A stretch of 64,000 nt of DNA from Microtetraspora sp. NBRC 13810. GTDB taxonomy: Bacteria; Actinomycetota; Actinomycetes; Streptosporangiales; Streptosporangiaceae. The notes below the pieces were generated by a model. The model did not search any database and had not been told where the DNA came from. It saw nothing but the letters and a program-made list of their open reading frames with translations. Shown here in pieces: positions 35,424 through 43,100 of this stretch. The first letter of the stretch is position 1; each line of letters begins with the position of its first letter. A program made the position numbers and the translations under genes. Where the stretch lies: NCBI RefSeq assembly GCF_030268685.1, contig NZ_BSRQ01000001.1, forward strand, positions 434,001 through 498,000, given 5' to 3'.

Positions 35424-37013
35424 ATGTTTCACCTGCAAGAAGACCGGCCCGTCCGGCGGCGACGCCGGACCGGGCTGATCGTCACGGCGGCGGTCCTGGT
35501 GCCGCTGCTCGCCGCGGCCGGGGTGGTCTGGCTGCTGCGCACCCGCGGATCGGCCGGGCAGACCGCCTCGGACTACCTGTCCGCGTGGTCCAGGGGGGAC
35601 TACGCGGCCATGCGGGCACTGACCGTGGACCCGCCGGCCGACTACGAGAACTGGTACCGGCGGCTGCGCACCGATCTGAAGCTCAGCTCGGCCGCCTTCA
35701 CGGTCACCGGCACGGAGGAGGCCGACACCGCGACGACCGTGCGCTTCCGCGCCGACCTGTCCGGCCCGGTGGACTGGACCTACCGCGGCGCGCTGCGCCT
35801 GGTCGAACGGGAGCGGGCCTGGCGGGTGGCCTGGACCCCCGCCGCCGTCCAGCCCGACCTGCGCGCGGGCCGCCGGCTCAAGCTGGTCACCGTCAAACCG
35901 CGGCTCGCGCCGGTCACCGCCGCCGACGGCACCCGCATCGACACCCCGGACACGCCCGGCTCGGTGCAGCAGCTCGTCGAAGGACTCCAGGAGACCTACC
36001 GCGCCCGGCTCACCGGCAGCGCGGCCGCCAGGATCGACCTGGTGGAGGGAGACAAGACGCTGCGCACGCTGGCCAGGAGCGGCGCGGAAGAGGGCAGGCC
36101 GCTGAAGACCACCATCGACCTGCGGGTGCACGAGGCGGGCGCGGCGGCGCTGGAAGACGTCGACAAGCCCGCGTCGCTCGTCGCGCTGCGGCCCTCCACC
36201 GGGGAGATCCTCGCCGCGGTGAACAAGCCGGGCGGGTTCAACCGGGCGCTCCTCGGCAAGTATCCGCCGGGCTCGACGTTCAAGGTGGTGACCGCCTCCG
36301 CGCTCGTCGCCGGGGGCGCGCGGCCGGAGGAGACCGTGCGCTGCCCGGCCGAGCAGACCATCGGCGGCTTCCCCTTCCACAACGCGGAGTTCCACGACTA
36401 CGGGACGATCAGCTTCCGCGACGCGTTCGCGCACTCGTGCAACACGACCTTCGGCGCGATGAGCGTGGCCGGGCTCGGCGGCGGCCGGCTCGCCGAGGTG
36501 GCGGCCGGCTTCGGCTTCGGGGCGCCGATCACCCCGGGCGTGCCCGCCGTACGCGCGGAGTTCCCCGCCCCCAAGGACGACACCGACCTCGCCTCCGCCG
36601 CCATCGGCCAGGGCAGGGTGCTCGCCAGCCCGCTGAACATGGCCTCCGTCGCCGCCGCCATCGCCGGCGGCACCTGGCGCCCGCCGCGGCTGGTGGCGCG
36701 GGACCTGGTCCCCGCCGGCGGCGCCGAGCCGCGCAGGCTGGAGGACGGCGTGGTACGCGCGCTGCGCGACCTGATGCCCGCCGTCGTCAGCGAGGGCACC
36801 GCGCACGCCGTGGCCTTCCCCCCGGGCACCGCGGGCAAGACCGGCACCGCGGAGTACGGCTCCGCCGAGGACGGCGGCGACCCGCCGACGCACTCGTGGT
36901 TCATCGGCTACCGGGACGACGTGGCCTTCGCGGTCGTCGTGGAGGGCGGCGGCACCGGAGCGGCTGTCGCCGCGCCCATAGCGGCCCGCTTCCTCTCCCG
37001 CCTCGCCTCCTGA
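35424..37013 (+). CDS. Penicillin-binding protein with NTF2-like domain, intact transpeptidase
   Basis: A 529-residue membrane-anchored class B PBP. After a basic N-terminus, one helix (about 17-38) anchors it; residues 45-140 are an NTF2-like (MecA-N) domain and 245-525 the transpeptidase. Catalytic motifs are intact: SxxK at Ser284-Lys287 (PPGSTFK), SxN at 338-340 (HSCN), KTG at 472-474 (AGKTGTAEY). The short form with MecA-N recalls low-affinity PBPs, but affinity cannot be read from sequence. ATG 35424 has GGGGGGA 6 nt upstream. It is divergent from the LysR-beta-lactamase-like pair, suggesting shared control. It is homologous to the inactive protein at 19534-21417. Confidence 0.92.
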   Translation: MFHLQEDRPVRRRRRTGLIVTAAVLVPLLAAAGVVWLLRTRGSAGQTASDYLSAWSRGDYAAMRALTVDPPADYENWYRRLRTDLKLSSAAFTVTGTEEADTATTVRFRADLSGPVDWTYRGALRLVERERAWRVAWTPAAVQPDLRAGRRLKLVTVKPRLAPVTAADGTRIDTPDTPGSVQQLVEGLQETYRARLTGSAAARIDLVEGDKTLRTLARSGAEEGRPLKTTIDLRVHEAGAAALEDVDKPASLVALRPSTGEILAAVNKPGGFNRALLGKYPPGSTFKVVTASALVAGGARPEETVRCPAEQTIGGFPFHNAEFHDYGTISFRDAFAHSCNTTFGAMSVAGLGGGRLAEVAAGFGFGAPITPGVPAVRAEFPAPKDDTDLASAAIGQGRVLASPLNMASVAAAIAGGTWRPPRLVARDLVPAGGAEPRRLEDGVVRALRDLMPAVVSEGTAHAVAFPPGTAGKTGTAEYGSAEDGGDPPTHSWFIGYRDDVAFAVVVEGGGTGAAVAAPIAARFLSRLAS

Positions 37014-37037
37014 CCCGCGCGCCCCGCCCGCCGGGGT

Positions 37038-37766
37038 TCAGCCGGCCCGCCCGCCGGAGCCGGATCCGGAGCCGGTGAGACGGGCGACGGCGGCGACCAC
37101 CTCCGAGGAGTTGGTGAGATCGCGCAGCACCAGGTCGGCGCCCGCCTCCTCCAGCTCACTCACCGTGGCACGGCCGGAGGCCACCGCCACCATGGCGGCC
37201 CCACCGATCCTGGCCGCCTGGACGTCCCTCGCGGAGTCGCCGACCAGCACGGTGTTGGCCGCGGTGAACGCGGCGCCGTACTTGTCCTTCGCCCTGCCCT
37301 GGGCCACCTGGAGGAGGGTGGCCTTGGGGTAGACCTCCTCGCCGTAGCCGCCGATCTCCAGGTCGAGGTGCCGGTCCAGGCCGAAGGCGGCCAGCTTGTG
37401 CGCCGCGTTGCCCTTGATCGTGCCGGTGAGCACGGACTGCACGGCGCCGTCGAGCCGGGCCACCGCCTTGAGCGCGTCCTTAGCGCCCGGCATCATCCGG
37501 CCCTCCTTGTCCAGCCGCCTGCGGCGGGCGGCGAAGGCCGCGGTGAGTGCCTCGACGAACCTCGGCAGATGGTCGTCCTGCACGGCGATGCCGTTGACGG
37601 CCAGCGTCTCGAAGATGATCTCGGAGTCGGGGCGGCCCATGGCGGGCGCCAGCTTCACCAGCGGTCGCCCGGTGACCTGGCGGAACGCCTCCGCGTAGGC
37701 GTCACGGGCGACGATGGCGACATCGACCAGGGTCAGATCGACGTTCCAGAGGACGAGACGGTTGAT
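37038..37766 (-). CDS. HAD-superfamily hydrolase with apparent ATC start and Asn in motif I
   Basis: About 242 residues of the phosphoglycolate phosphatase/beta-phosphoglucomutase type: cap domain (DAYAEAFRQVTGRPLV), motif II VLTGTIKGN, motif III Lys, motif IV VLVGDSARDVQAA. ATG/GTG/TTG starts in frame begin only at 37658, which would cut off motif I. Upstream the frame continues in family-like sequence (NRLVLWNVDLTLVDV) to an ATC codon at 37766, 5 nt after GGAGG, exactly where a start belongs. So either an ATC start is used or a base has changed. Motif I reads N-V-D-L-T: the nucleophilic Asp is Asn. The gene is convergent with the PBP. Confidence 0.75.
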   Translation of the reverse strand: MNRLVLWNVDLTLVDVAIVARDAYAEAFRQVTGRPLVKLAPAMGRPDSEIIFETLAVNGIAVQDDHLPRFVEALTAAFAARRRRLDKEGRMMPGAKDALKAVARLDGAVQSVLTGTIKGNAAHKLAAFGLDRHLDLEIGGYGEEVYPKATLLQVAQGRAKDKYGAAFTAANTVLVGDSARDVQAARIGGAAMVAVASGRATVSELEEAGADLVLRDLTNSSEVVAAVARLTGSGSGSGGRAG

Positions 37767-37868
37767 CGTTTCCTCCGAGGGGGGGTGAGGGCGTGCAGGG
37801 ACAGCGTACGGCGGGCACGGGGTCCCGTCGTCTCGCCTCCCGGTGAGATCCGGCCGTCCGCGGCGTCC

Positions 37869-38501
37869 TCAGGCGTGGTCGAGCGCCTCCGCCAGGGTGT
37901 CCACCACCGGGATGCCCAGCGTCTGCAGCGTCGAACGCGGCGTCATGCCGCCCGTGTAGAGCACGGCCCTGGCTCCCACGTGCCGGGCGGCGTCGGCGTC
38001 GTCGACGCTGTCGCCGATCACCAGCACGTCGCGCGGATCCACGCCGAGCGCGGCGATGTGCGCCACCATGTGCTCCGCCTTGGGGCCGCCGGCGGGGGCG
38101 CGCAGCCCGTCCACCCGGGTGAAGTGGTGGTCGATGCCGAACTCCGCGACCTTGGGCACCAGCCGGTCATGGCCCCACATCGACAGCAGCGACTGCGAAC
38201 CGCCCGACCGCTCCCAGTCGGCGAGGCTGGTACGGCAGTCGCCGGCCAGGTCGCACTCCAGCATCAACCGGTGATAGTGGAGATGGAAGCCCTCGTCGAG
38301 CAGCTCCCATTCCCCCTCGTGCAACGGCCTGCCCAGCATCCGCTCGTAGGCGACCCAGATCGGGCGCGTGTAGACCGAGCGGAAGTCGTCAGCCGTCAGC
38401 GTGGTCAGGCCGTACGGCCTGAACAGCTCGTTCGTCGCTCCGACCACGGCGTCGATGTCGTGGAAGAGCGTCCCATTCCAGTCCCAGACAATATGCTTCA
38501 T
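37869..38501 (-). CDS. HAD-superfamily hydrolase
   Basis: A 210-residue phosphatase-like protein with intact motifs: motif I WDWNGTL (Asp nucleophile), a helical cap (about 15-90), motif III Lys in GGPKAEHM and motif IV VLVIGDSVDDADAARHVGA. The DWNGTL form of motif I is typical of a group of actinobacterial phosphoglycolate-phosphatase-like enzymes; substrate unknown. The ATG at 38501 sets motif I at residue 6, as usual; only a weak AAGAGCG precedes it. A short inverted repeat with a T-run on the other strand lies just upstream. Confidence 0.88.
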   Translation of the reverse strand: MKHIVWDWNGTLFHDIDAVVGATNELFRPYGLTTLTADDFRSVYTRPIWVAYERMLGRPLHEGEWELLDEGFHLHYHRLMLECDLAGDCRTSLADWERSGGSQSLLSMWGHDRLVPKVAEFGIDHHFTRVDGLRAPAGGPKAEHMVAHIAALGVDPRDVLVIGDSVDDADAARHVGARAVLYTGGMTPRSTLQTLGIPVVDTLAEALDHA

Positions 38502-38513
38502 ATCGCTCTTCAG

Positions 38514-38538
38514 CGTAGCGACAGCACGCTACGTTTTT
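38514..38538 (+). terminator. Hairpin followed by a T-run, reading on the plus strand
   Basis: CGTAGCG, a 6-nt spacer and CGCTACG are followed on the plus strand by TTTTT. This is a textbook intrinsic terminator, rare at this GC content, but both flanking genes are on the minus strand. It could end a plus-strand (antisense) RNA or be the terminator of the gene at 38575 acting without a T-tract. Confidence 0.45.
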
Positions 38539-38574
38539 GTGAACGGCCACGGTCAGACCATGGTCAGGCCCCTG

Positions 38575-39081
38575 TCAAAGGAGTAGATCGGGGATCTCCT
38601 GGGTGGCGTACCACAGCAGTTCGTGCGCCTCGGCGCCGTCCACGGTGAACCGCGCGTCGTCGTCGCCCGCGTCCGCGGCGTGCAGGGCGGCGATCGCGGC
38701 CTCCACGTCGGCCGTCGCCTCCTTGTCGTCCACATGCGCCGCCGCGATCCAGGCCGTCGGCACCGCCTCGACGAGCCGCACCCGGCCGCGCTCGGCCAGG
38801 TCGGCGCTCACGCTCACGGCGCCGTCGGGCACCTCGGCGGCCACCACCACCCGCCGCGCGTCCACCGGCACCCCGTCGGCCCGGTCGGCCGCCAGCATCC
38901 GCAGCGAGGCCCTGGCCGCCTCGGTCAGGGCGACGTACTCCAGCTCCTCGGTGTCGCCCGAGACGTACCACTCGACCAGCGCCGGGGTGACCGCGTAGCC
39001 GGTCAGCGGGGCGGGGCCGAGCTCTCCGCTGGTGACCACGCGGGCGAGCGCCGCGAGGGTGCACGGCAGGTAGACGCGCAT
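38575..39081 (-). CDS. Conserved actinobacterial protein (DUF6912-like)
   Basis: A 168-residue acidic protein beginning MRVYLPCTLAALARVV and ending in FTVDGAEAHELLWYATQEI. The pattern resembles proteins conserved across Streptomyces and relatives that I recall as DUF6912; function unknown. No signal peptide, membrane helix or catalytic motif is seen. The ATG at 39081 has GAGGAAG 3 nt upstream. It lies 73 bp from the HAD gene behind it and may share a transcript with it. Confidence 0.75.
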   Translation of the reverse strand: MRVYLPCTLAALARVVTSGELGPAPLTGYAVTPALVEWYVSGDTEELEYVALTEAARASLRMLAADRADGVPVDARRVVVAAEVPDGAVSVSADLAERGRVRLVEAVPTAWIAAAHVDDKEATADVEAAIAALHAADAGDDDARFTVDGAEAHELLWYATQEIPDLLL

Positions 39082-39332
39082 GACTTCCTCGATCTGGAGG
39101 GGACCGCCGTGGGTCCCTGTGGACGGAGAGCGCCAGGACAGACGCCGACGACCCGCAAGAGTCTGCCAGCACCGGCGCCCCGCCGGGCACGATGGCCATG
39201 GAGTCGAGGGACTTCACCATCGCCCCGGAATCGTCGTTCGCCGGCGATTTCAAGGCTTCGTGCGGTGCGGACGCCATCGCCCTATGACGGATCCTGACCG
39301 CATCGAGGTCGTCACTTCACCACACTCGGGCG

Positions 39333-40331
39333 TCACAGCAAATAAACTTCATCCAGGAGACGGCGCAGCTCACGGTCGGCCGCGTAAAGTTCGCCGCCTT
39401 TCCAGTTGTGAAGGCGCTGCGCCCGCTCGAACAGTTGGCTTACTTCTTCATCCGTTTCGGAAGAAATATTTCTGCGCATCCTGAGCCGAAGCATCTCCCC
39501 GACATGCTCACCGGCTACGTCCAGTTCCCGGTCCCGCCTGCCCAGTGGTCGCCCCAGGGAATTTTTCAGGTCTTTCAACTCCTTGGCGACCGCGCTTATC
39601 CTCGCCCTCTCGTCTATGTAGAGCTCGGGGTATCGAAGGGACGTGTACAGACTTTCCGAGTTCATGTAGAGGTCGCGCTGCTCGGCGGTGATCTTTCCCG
39701 CCAGATAATCCTTCTGAGCTGCGTTCTTGACGTTCGTGTGGATTTCTTCGAGGCGGCCCCTGAGGTCGGCCAGGAGCGTCCTGCGGCTCTCCAAGGTCCG
39801 CTCGGCCCTACCGATCCAGTGATCGGCCTTCTTCATGTTGTAAGAAAGTGAATAGCGCTTCAGTATCTTCGCCGTCAGGGATCTCAGTATGCTTCCGAAC
39901 TTGCTCATGAAGCTACGGAGTGCGCTACCGGCGCTCTTCATCAATCGCCACAGACGCGCCCTGAAAGTGACGGCGAGGCCGGCACCGATCATCGCGCCGG
40001 CGACAAGGGCAATATTGTCCTTGAGTGTCTTTATGTAGTTGTGGCCGGCTTCGATGGATCGCACGACGGCCGCCGAGGCGTGGCTCACCTGGGCAAGGTG
40101 TCCAGGCTGGGACAGCACGCCTCCCTCGCCGGTCGCCCGCATGCGCAAGGCGTCGACGTCCGCCCCATAATTGACACCGCCGAGGCGGTGGGCGCTCGCG
40201 ACGTCCGCGCCGACCCGCGTCTGATGGAGAGCGAGATCCCGCCATGCGCCCACGTTGCGGTCGGCGTTGACGCGCTGCATCTGCTCGTCCTCGGTGAACG
40301 CGTAACCGAGGGCGAGCAGCTGATCAGTCAT
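39333..40331 (-). CDS. Putative type VII secretion-associated protein with one membrane segment
   Basis: A 332-residue protein of unknown family. The N-part (1-95) is helical and WXG100-like in outline (NVGAWRDLALHQTRVGADVASAH). A hydrophobic segment (about 108-125, NIALVAGAMIGAGLAVTF) follows, and the rest is highly charged, mostly helical sequence with coiled-coil character (RAERTLESRRTLLADLRGRLEE). Codon use is visibly less GC-rich than in neighbours, suggesting acquisition. It overlaps the small gene before it by 8 bp (40324-40331), so the two are coupled. An EspA-like partner role is possible; a contact-dependent or toxin role is the alternative. No enzymatic motif is recognised. Confidence 0.65.
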   Translation of the reverse strand: MTDQLLALGYAFTEDEQMQRVNADRNVGAWRDLALHQTRVGADVASAHRLGGVNYGADVDALRMRATGEGGVLSQPGHLAQVSHASAAVVRSIEAGHNYIKTLKDNIALVAGAMIGAGLAVTFRARLWRLMKSAGSALRSFMSKFGSILRSLTAKILKRYSLSYNMKKADHWIGRAERTLESRRTLLADLRGRLEEIHTNVKNAAQKDYLAGKITAEQRDLYMNSESLYTSLRYPELYIDERARISAVAKELKDLKNSLGRPLGRRDRELDVAGEHVGEMLRLRMRRNISSETDEEVSQLFERAQRLHNWKGGELYAADRELRRLLDEVYLL

Positions 40332-40680
40332 CGATGTCTCGATTCAGTTTCGCGCTCGCCGCGCGACTGGCGTCTTCGACCTCGCGATAATTCTGGCCGG
40401 AGATCAACTGGCCCGCACCGACGAACCTCAGTTCCGCTGTCTGGCTCCCGTACGCCTCCAGCATCGCGCTCTGCAACTCCAGATAAGGGCCGGTTATCTC
40501 CTCGTGGGAGACCGGAAGCGCGTCATTCAGGCTGGGATGCATTCCGGGGATGAAATCCTCGTTCTCCTGCGCTACTGTCAGGTAGCGGCGCCCAGAGGCG
40601 TTCCGGCCTTCGTAGTCTGCTTGTATCGCATCGTATGCCATCGGGTCGATTTCCCGTCGCAAGTCAGCAGTCGACACCAC
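40324..40680 (-). CDS. Small EspC-like (type VII secretion substrate-type) protein
   Basis: A 118-residue protein without signal peptide. The C-terminal half (GPYLELQSAMLEAYGSQ, a turn, then NYREVEDASRAASAKLNRDI) has the two-helix layout and spacing of EspC/WXG100-superfamily proteins: GPY, alternating hydrophobics, and a final Y-x-x-x-(E/D)-x-A pattern. That is a fold-level match, not a confident family hit. The start is uncertain: GTG 40680 or 40677, or the internal ATG at codon 14. It is first in the bicistron. No ESX core gene (eccC, mycP) is in the window. Confidence 0.6.
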   Translation of the reverse strand: MVSTADLRREIDPMAYDAIQADYEGRNASGRRYLTVAQENEDFIPGMHPSLNDALPVSHEEITGPYLELQSAMLEAYGSQTAELRFVGAGQLISGQNYREVEDASRAASAKLNRDIDD

Positions 40681-40844
40681 CCTGTAAATTCAGGAAATGG
40701 TATTTGGCAAGGATTGTATCGAGGCCGGGATGGGGGACGCAACAAGATCCTCCGGGGCGGTCCGCGTGCAGAGCACACCGGCGGCCAAGGCTGTTCTCCA
40801 CCGCCGGCCGCCCGGTCAAAGGTGGCGCTCCGCCTCGCCGGAGG

Positions 40845-41495
40845 TCAGGGCGTGCGCAGCGGGAAGCCGAAGAGGCTCTCCAGGTGCGGGATCGTCACCG
40901 CGTGGTCCCGGTGGTGCACCCCGGTGATGCCGAGGGTCCCGGCCGCCACGATGTTGGCCTCGATGTCGTCGACGAAGACGCACTGCCGCCCTTCCACGCC
41001 GAGGACCCCGAGGGCGTGCTCGAAGATCCGCGGCTCGGGCTTGCGCATCCCGATCTCGCCCGAGATCACGATCGCGTCGAACGTCTCGTCCCAGCCCTCA
41101 CGGGGGTACTCGTTGCCCCACGAGTTGGACAGCAGGCAGGTGCGCACCCCCTCGGCCCGCATGGCGCGCAGCATGTCGTACATCGGCTCGATCCGCCGGA
41201 AGCCGGCGAACATCCGGGTGAGCAGCCCTTCCGCCGCCGGGGGCACGCCGTCCAGGGTCACCAGCCGGGCCGCCAGGTCGCGTTCGAAGACGAGAGTCTC
41301 GATCTCGCCGCGCTCCAGGGCGTGGATCGGGTTCTCCCCGTCCTGGGCGCCCTCGTAGGCGTGCAGGACGAGCTCGCGCATCACGTCGCGATAGTGGGAC
41401 GCGTCGATGCGGTCGGCCTCGATCCATTCGTCGATCGCCTCGGCCAGCCCGGTCGTGAGTACCCCGCCCCAGTCGATCAGCACGCCCTTGAACAT
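40845..41495 (-). CDS. HAD-superfamily hydrolase
   Basis: A 216-residue enzyme of the HAD-IA type resembling epoxide-hydrolase-like and haloacid dehalogenase-like phosphatases. Motif I is LIDWGGVLT (D-x-G form, with Gly-Gly after Trp), motif II CLLSNSWG, motif III Lys in GMRKPEPRIFEHAL, motif IV CVFVDDIEANIVAA. The cap is helical (about 15-95). Substrate unknown. ATG 41495 has GGGAGGG 3-4 nt upstream; the longer frame upstream has no family sequence. Confidence 0.88.
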   Translation of the reverse strand: MFKGVLIDWGGVLTTGLAEAIDEWIEADRIDASHYRDVMRELVLHAYEGAQDGENPIHALERGEIETLVFERDLAARLVTLDGVPPAAEGLLTRMFAGFRRIEPMYDMLRAMRAEGVRTCLLSNSWGNEYPREGWDETFDAIVISGEIGMRKPEPRIFEHALGVLGVEGRQCVFVDDIEANIVAAGTLGITGVHHRDHAVTIPHLESLFGFPLRTP

Positions 41496-41651
41496 TCGCC
41501 CTCCCAGACGCCGATTCCCGGTCAAGGTTAGGCACACCGGACACTTTCCGCACCACCGGGCCCCAGCACCGGACACCGCGCCACCGATAGCCGCGCCGGT
41601 GGCCGCGCCGCGGCCGGTGGGCGGTCGCCGGACGGCCCGCCGGCCGGGAGG

Positions 41652-42992
41652 TCAGCTCCTGATGCGATCCGCGATGTGCGCGGCGACCTTGCGGTGCGCG
41701 GCCGAGCCGATCAGCCGCTCGGCCTCGTCGGGGTCGGCCACCGGGGCCTCGTCGAGCAGGTCGCGGGCGGCCTTGAGGGCGAGGATGCGGCGGACGGACT
41801 CGTCGAGCCGGTCGGCGGAGATGCGGCCCGACCCGACCGCGTCGAGGAGCGCCGACCGCGCCTCGGGGAAGTCCGGCGGCATCAGCAGGATGTCGGCCCC
41901 GGCGAGAACGGCTCGCACCGCGACCTCGCCGTCGCCGTACTTGGTCCGCGCGCCGCCCATGTCCAGCGCGTCGGTGGACACCACGCCGTCGAAGCCCAGC
42001 CGCTCGCGGAGCAGACCGGTGAGGATCTTGTTGGACAGCGACGCCGGATCGCCCGAGGCGTCCAGCTTCGGCATCACCAGGTGGGCGCTCATGACCGCGT
42101 CCACCCCGGCGTCGATCGCCGCCCTGAACGGCGGGGCGTCCAGCTTGGACCACTGCGACCGGGAGTGGTCGATCACCGGCAGCCCGGTGTGGCTGTCCAC
42201 GTTGGTGTCGCCGTGTCCGGGGAAGTGCTTGGCGGTGGCCGCGATCCCCGCGTCGTGGAACCCCTGGACGGCCGCCGCGACCATCTTGGCGACCTTCTTC
42301 GGATCGTCGCCGTAGGCCCGGGGGCCGATCACCGGGTTGTCCGGGTCGATGTTGACGTCGGCGACCGGCGCGAAGTCCACGTTGACGCCGAGCGCGCGCA
42401 GCTCCTTGCCGGTCACCTCGGCCGCCTTGCGGGCCAGCTCGGGGTCGCCGGTCGAGCCGATGTCCGCGGCGCCGGGCAGCTCGGTGACCAGCGGCGCCAG
42501 CCGGGAGACCCGGCCGTTCTCCTGGTCGGTGCCGATCAGCAGGGGCACGTCGGGGGACGCCTCCTGCAACCCGTTGGTCAGGGCGACGATCTGCCGGACG
42601 CTCTTCACGTTGTCCGCCCACGGGAAGAGGATCACTCCGCCGGGACGGAACTTCTCGATCATCTTGGCCGCGGTGCCGACGCCGTAACGGGCTTCGTTCT
42701 CCCGGCTGGAGGTGTCGGCCGCGGGGCCGTACAGGACGGGCATGAAGAGCTGGCCGACCTTGTCCTCCACGGACATCCGCTGCAGGGCGGCCTCCACCGG
42801 CGAAGCGGCGGAGGCGGCCGGAGTGGGCGTCACGTCAGTGCTCACCGCCTCGCTCGGGGTGGCCTGCGGGGTGGTCACCGGGCCGGGAGCGGGACGCTCC
42901 GTGGCCCCGCCCGTCTCCCGGCCGGCGCTCGCGCAACCCGCGAGCAAGCCGACGGCCACGACTCCGCCCGCCATGCGATGCCATCGAACCAT
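41652..42992 (-). CDS. nagZ: Beta-N-acetylhexosaminidase, GH3 family (NagZ-like), lipoprotein
   Basis: A 446-residue exported enzyme. The signal peptide ends in LLAGC (lipid Cys20) with a Pro/Thr/Ala linker to about residue 65. The GH3 barrel carries KHFPGHGDTNVDSHTGLP, the Asp-His dyad loop of NagZ enzymes, and STDALDMGG with the nucleophilic Asp. It removes N-acetylglucosamine from peptidoglycan or chitin fragments. Its place 100 bp behind the PTS EI gene, in a locus for GlcNAc uptake, makes wall or chitin recycling likely. The single barrel form lacks the second GH3 domain, as expected for NagZ. Confidence 0.9.
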   Translation of the reverse strand: MVRWHRMAGGVVAVGLLAGCASAGRETGGATERPAPGPVTTPQATPSEAVSTDVTPTPAASAASPVEAALQRMSVEDKVGQLFMPVLYGPAADTSSRENEARYGVGTAAKMIEKFRPGGVILFPWADNVKSVRQIVALTNGLQEASPDVPLLIGTDQENGRVSRLAPLVTELPGAADIGSTGDPELARKAAEVTGKELRALGVNVDFAPVADVNIDPDNPVIGPRAYGDDPKKVAKMVAAAVQGFHDAGIAATAKHFPGHGDTNVDSHTGLPVIDHSRSQWSKLDAPPFRAAIDAGVDAVMSAHLVMPKLDASGDPASLSNKILTGLLRERLGFDGVVSTDALDMGGARTKYGDGEVAVRAVLAGADILLMPPDFPEARSALLDAVGSGRISADRLDESVRRILALKAARDLLDEAPVADPDEAERLIGSAAHRKVAAHIADRIRS

Positions 42993-43016
42993 GCGCCCAC
43001 GCTATCCGCTCTCCGG

Positions 43017-43100
43017 ACCGCTCCGCCCGCACGGCGACGGACCGCTCCGCCCTCACAGCGACCACTCCGCCCTCACAGCGACCACTCCGCCCTCACAGCG
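43017..43100. repeat. 20-bp tandem repeat array
   Basis: Units ACC(A/G)CTCCGCCCTCACAGCG at 43041, 43061 and 43081 follow one degenerate unit at 43017. The last unit runs into the end of the EI gene and contains its stop codon. It lies between nagZ and ptsI. Confidence 0.8.

Noticed and set aside
43017-43100. CRISPR array
   Set aside because: The units are directly adjacent 20-bp repeats with no unique spacers, and there are no cas genes; the same holds for the array at 58398-58530.
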